Assembly: GCA_905221605.1 (NCBI GenBank)
Contig: CAJNDS010000285.1
Span: 28,501-92,500, forward strand
Length of the DNA: 64,000 bases
From: Symbiodinium natans
Lineage: Eukaryota; Sar; Dinophyceae; Suessiales; Symbiodiniaceae
Direction of reading: 5' to 3'
The translations under genes were made by a program, and so were the position numbers. The notes beneath the pieces are model-generated. The model was not told where the DNA came from. It was given only the letters and a program-made list of their open reading frames with translations, and searched no databases. This document shows, piece after piece, positions 57,340 through 64,000 of the stretch. Within the stretch, counting starts at the first letter, position 1, and the number at the start of each line of letters is the position of its first letter.

Positions 57340-58624
57340 GAGGCACTAAGGTCCAAGCCCAAAATTGCCCCGAAGTCATCTTCGAGCTGCTTTTCAGCAC
57401 TTTCGAGGCAACTCCGAGCTCACGCCATGTGCAGGAGGTGGGCTCGAGACCTTCCATGAGAGGTTCTGGCAAGTCTGCAAGAGTTTGGAAAAAAAAACGG
57501 ATCAGTTTAGTAGAGTTAAGAGAGCTGGCGTTCCAAGTCATTGCCCCGGTATTGCTGCTGGGCAACATGCTGTAGTCAATCCTTCGCAAGCGCAAGCCGC
57601 CGCTGTAAGGCATAGATACCTGCAATATCTACATCGCCCCGCACGAATTGTCATGAAGAGCCAGGTGGAGAGGATGCAACCCGAGTTGGGCAGAGCTTCT
57701 TTGCAGCTTGCTCGGCTTTTGGCCTGGACAGTTGGCGCGTGAAAGCCCGAAACCCAAACCCAAAACACTTTCAGCACCCTTCCAGAACTCTCTTGACCAC
57801 CAGCTTCAAGCCAGAGTGCCGAAGAAAGTGTAAGAAAGTCCCCGGGGGGGGGGGGAGGCTCTTGGCTCTTCTGTGGTGTTTGCTCTGGGCAGCGGCTCGA
57901 TCCATCTGACCTGAGGCTCTCGCAGCTCAACTTGAGCGGTCAGTTCAGGTCGTAGCCCAGCGCTTGATACGTCGACTCCATATTCGTACATTCGCGGTTC
58001 ACGTTCCGACGTGTTGGCCCTGCTTCTCTTTGCAAGTCCTTTGCAGTCTGTTCTTCGGCGCGCGTCAATGCTCATGTGTTGCAGCTGCGGTGCTGCCAGT
58101 GTTAATGCCAGAGAGTGCACTTTGAGATGACACTCTCAAGTCTCACACCCCAGATTGATTCAGTGTGTACATAGACTTCGGGACACCCACAGGCGGATTG
58201 GCTTCACCGGTCGGCCTGGATGATGTACAAAGCAAAACTGGCTTGTGGGAACCTGCTGTTTTGATGATCTCCCGTGTGCGCACGACAGATTCTCATGATT
58301 TGGGCTTGTTGCGTGGCGTGCCGCAGCTGATGGTTGTTTTTTCATTGCCGAAGAACATGCGGGCAGAAGCAAGTTGTGGAGCAACCTCTTACTTTCAGAG
58401 TCAGCAACAGACCCTACTGGCTGTTGCATGCACAAGACAGCGAACAGAGGCAGTAGCTCCGTAGCGCTCGCCGGAGATTGGGCAAGCCCCAAAGTAGATT
58501 TAAAGTAGCTGGGCCCGGAGCACAACTAGAAGGAGATTGCAAGTGCCTCAGTCGAACTGGTGATTGCAGCTTCTGTATCTCACTTGCTCTGAGTTCCCTT
58601 AAGCCTAAACCAAAGGCTGCAGTC
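57340..58624. other. Between myosin tail and RtcB; hypothetical exons
   Basis: 57,372-57,440 (EVIFELLFSTFEATPSS) and 57,925-57,990 (AAQLERSVQVVAQRLIRRLH) look coding on + and might be the last tail exons of the myosin gene, but phases were not established. 58,165-58,464 is open without recognisable motifs. The RtcB promoter should lie just upstream of 58,625. Confidence 0.3.
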
Positions 58625-63536
<4,912 letters not shown>

Positions 63537-64000
63537 GGCCGCGAGCCTGGACTCGTCCATCCTGTATCCTTTTGGCCTTCATGGGGTCTTCATGGGGTCT
63601 TCCGCCTGAAAGCTGAGGCCAGCTACAGAGCGCATACTGTGCCGAGCAGGTTGCGGCCGAAGCTTAAAAGTGTGGGCAAGTACATGAGGATATACGAGTG
63701 TAAGATGAGGCAATCGAAGCACGGCTTGCTGGTGTTTTCGCTAAACTTCTGTGCAACCGTTTCAGTTTAGCCACAACTCGAGCATTGAGTCAGGAGTTTG
63801 AGCCCCAGCAATAGACTCTCAGTAGATTGTGCCGTGGAGAAGAGTAGGTAGACGTTCACAGCCAACGGTTACAAGCAAGTACCTGAAAGCGATAGAGAAC
63901 GCCGCCAGCATGCCTTGGAACTGGGCCAAAGACATATACAGCACAACTCCACCAAGCACAAGCGGTGAATGCCTGAGCCTTGAGCATTCATGAGACTTGC
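63537..64000. other. Downstream of RtcB
   Basis: No gene, repeat or RNA feature is visible. A polyadenylation signal of animal or plant type is not evident, which is usual for dinoflagellates. Confidence 0.5.

Overview
The window is nuclear DNA of a eukaryote, most probably a dinoflagellate. Three things point there. Genes are cut into many short exons. Splice sites are mostly GC-AG or GA-AG, and every intron I could resolve in the two best genes is followed by a G (AG|G). TTTAGGG-type telomeric repeats occur as interstitial arrays throughout. This combination is known from Symbiodiniaceae and Polarella-like dinoflagellates; the species cannot be read from the sequence. All confidently recognised genes lie on the + strand, which fits the one-directional gene blocks of these genomes.

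Layout. (1) 188-16,210 is a tandem segmental duplication of about 7.3 kb, copy A 188-7,512 and copy B 8,863-16,210. Each copy carries the same unidentified multi-exon gene (exons about 1,039-5,802 and 9,672-14,504). The spacer holds a third, rearranged and partly inverted fragment. (2) 16.2-20.8 kb has low-complexity or hypothetical exons, including one with a SUMO-interaction-like motif and a clear N-terminal exon at 19,187. (3) 20.88-22.05 kb is a 1.17-kb GTC/GTG trinucleotide satellite with higher-order structure, flanked by Thr-rich sequence of opposite polarity. (4) 22.4-23.8 kb is a BioD/CobB-like P-loop NTPase fragment. (5) 24-35 kb holds hypothetical exons, a short piece resembling a protein kinase domain, a family of ~110-bp terminal-inverted-repeat elements, and many telomere-like arrays. 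(6) 35.7-36.4 kb is a 2-oxoglutarate/Fe(II) dioxygenase of the prolyl 4-hydroxylase type. (7) 38-43 kb holds exons of unknown genes, one ending in coiled coil at 41,309. (8) 45.6-57.3 kb is an unconventional myosin heavy chain (motor, IQ neck, coiled-coil exons). Its eighth intron holds an AT-rich island with a degenerate foreign-looking gene. (9) 58.6-63.5 kb is a complete RtcB-type RNA ligase gene of about 31 exons.

What stands out. In RtcB and myosin together I resolved 44 introns by matching protein-family sequence across junctions: 34 GC-AG, 7 GA-AG and only 3 GT-AG, all 44 with G as the first base of the next exon. Applying that rule to unknown regions exposed further exons that a GT-AG model would miss. 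The ~110-bp inverted-repeat elements sit in or beside introns, one inside an RtcB intron, so they are introner-like candidates. Telomere-type arrays also lie inside introns of transcribed genes.

Limits. Exon edges were found by eye. Unknown genes are incomplete, and many hypothetical exons rest only on open frame, codon pattern and splice context.
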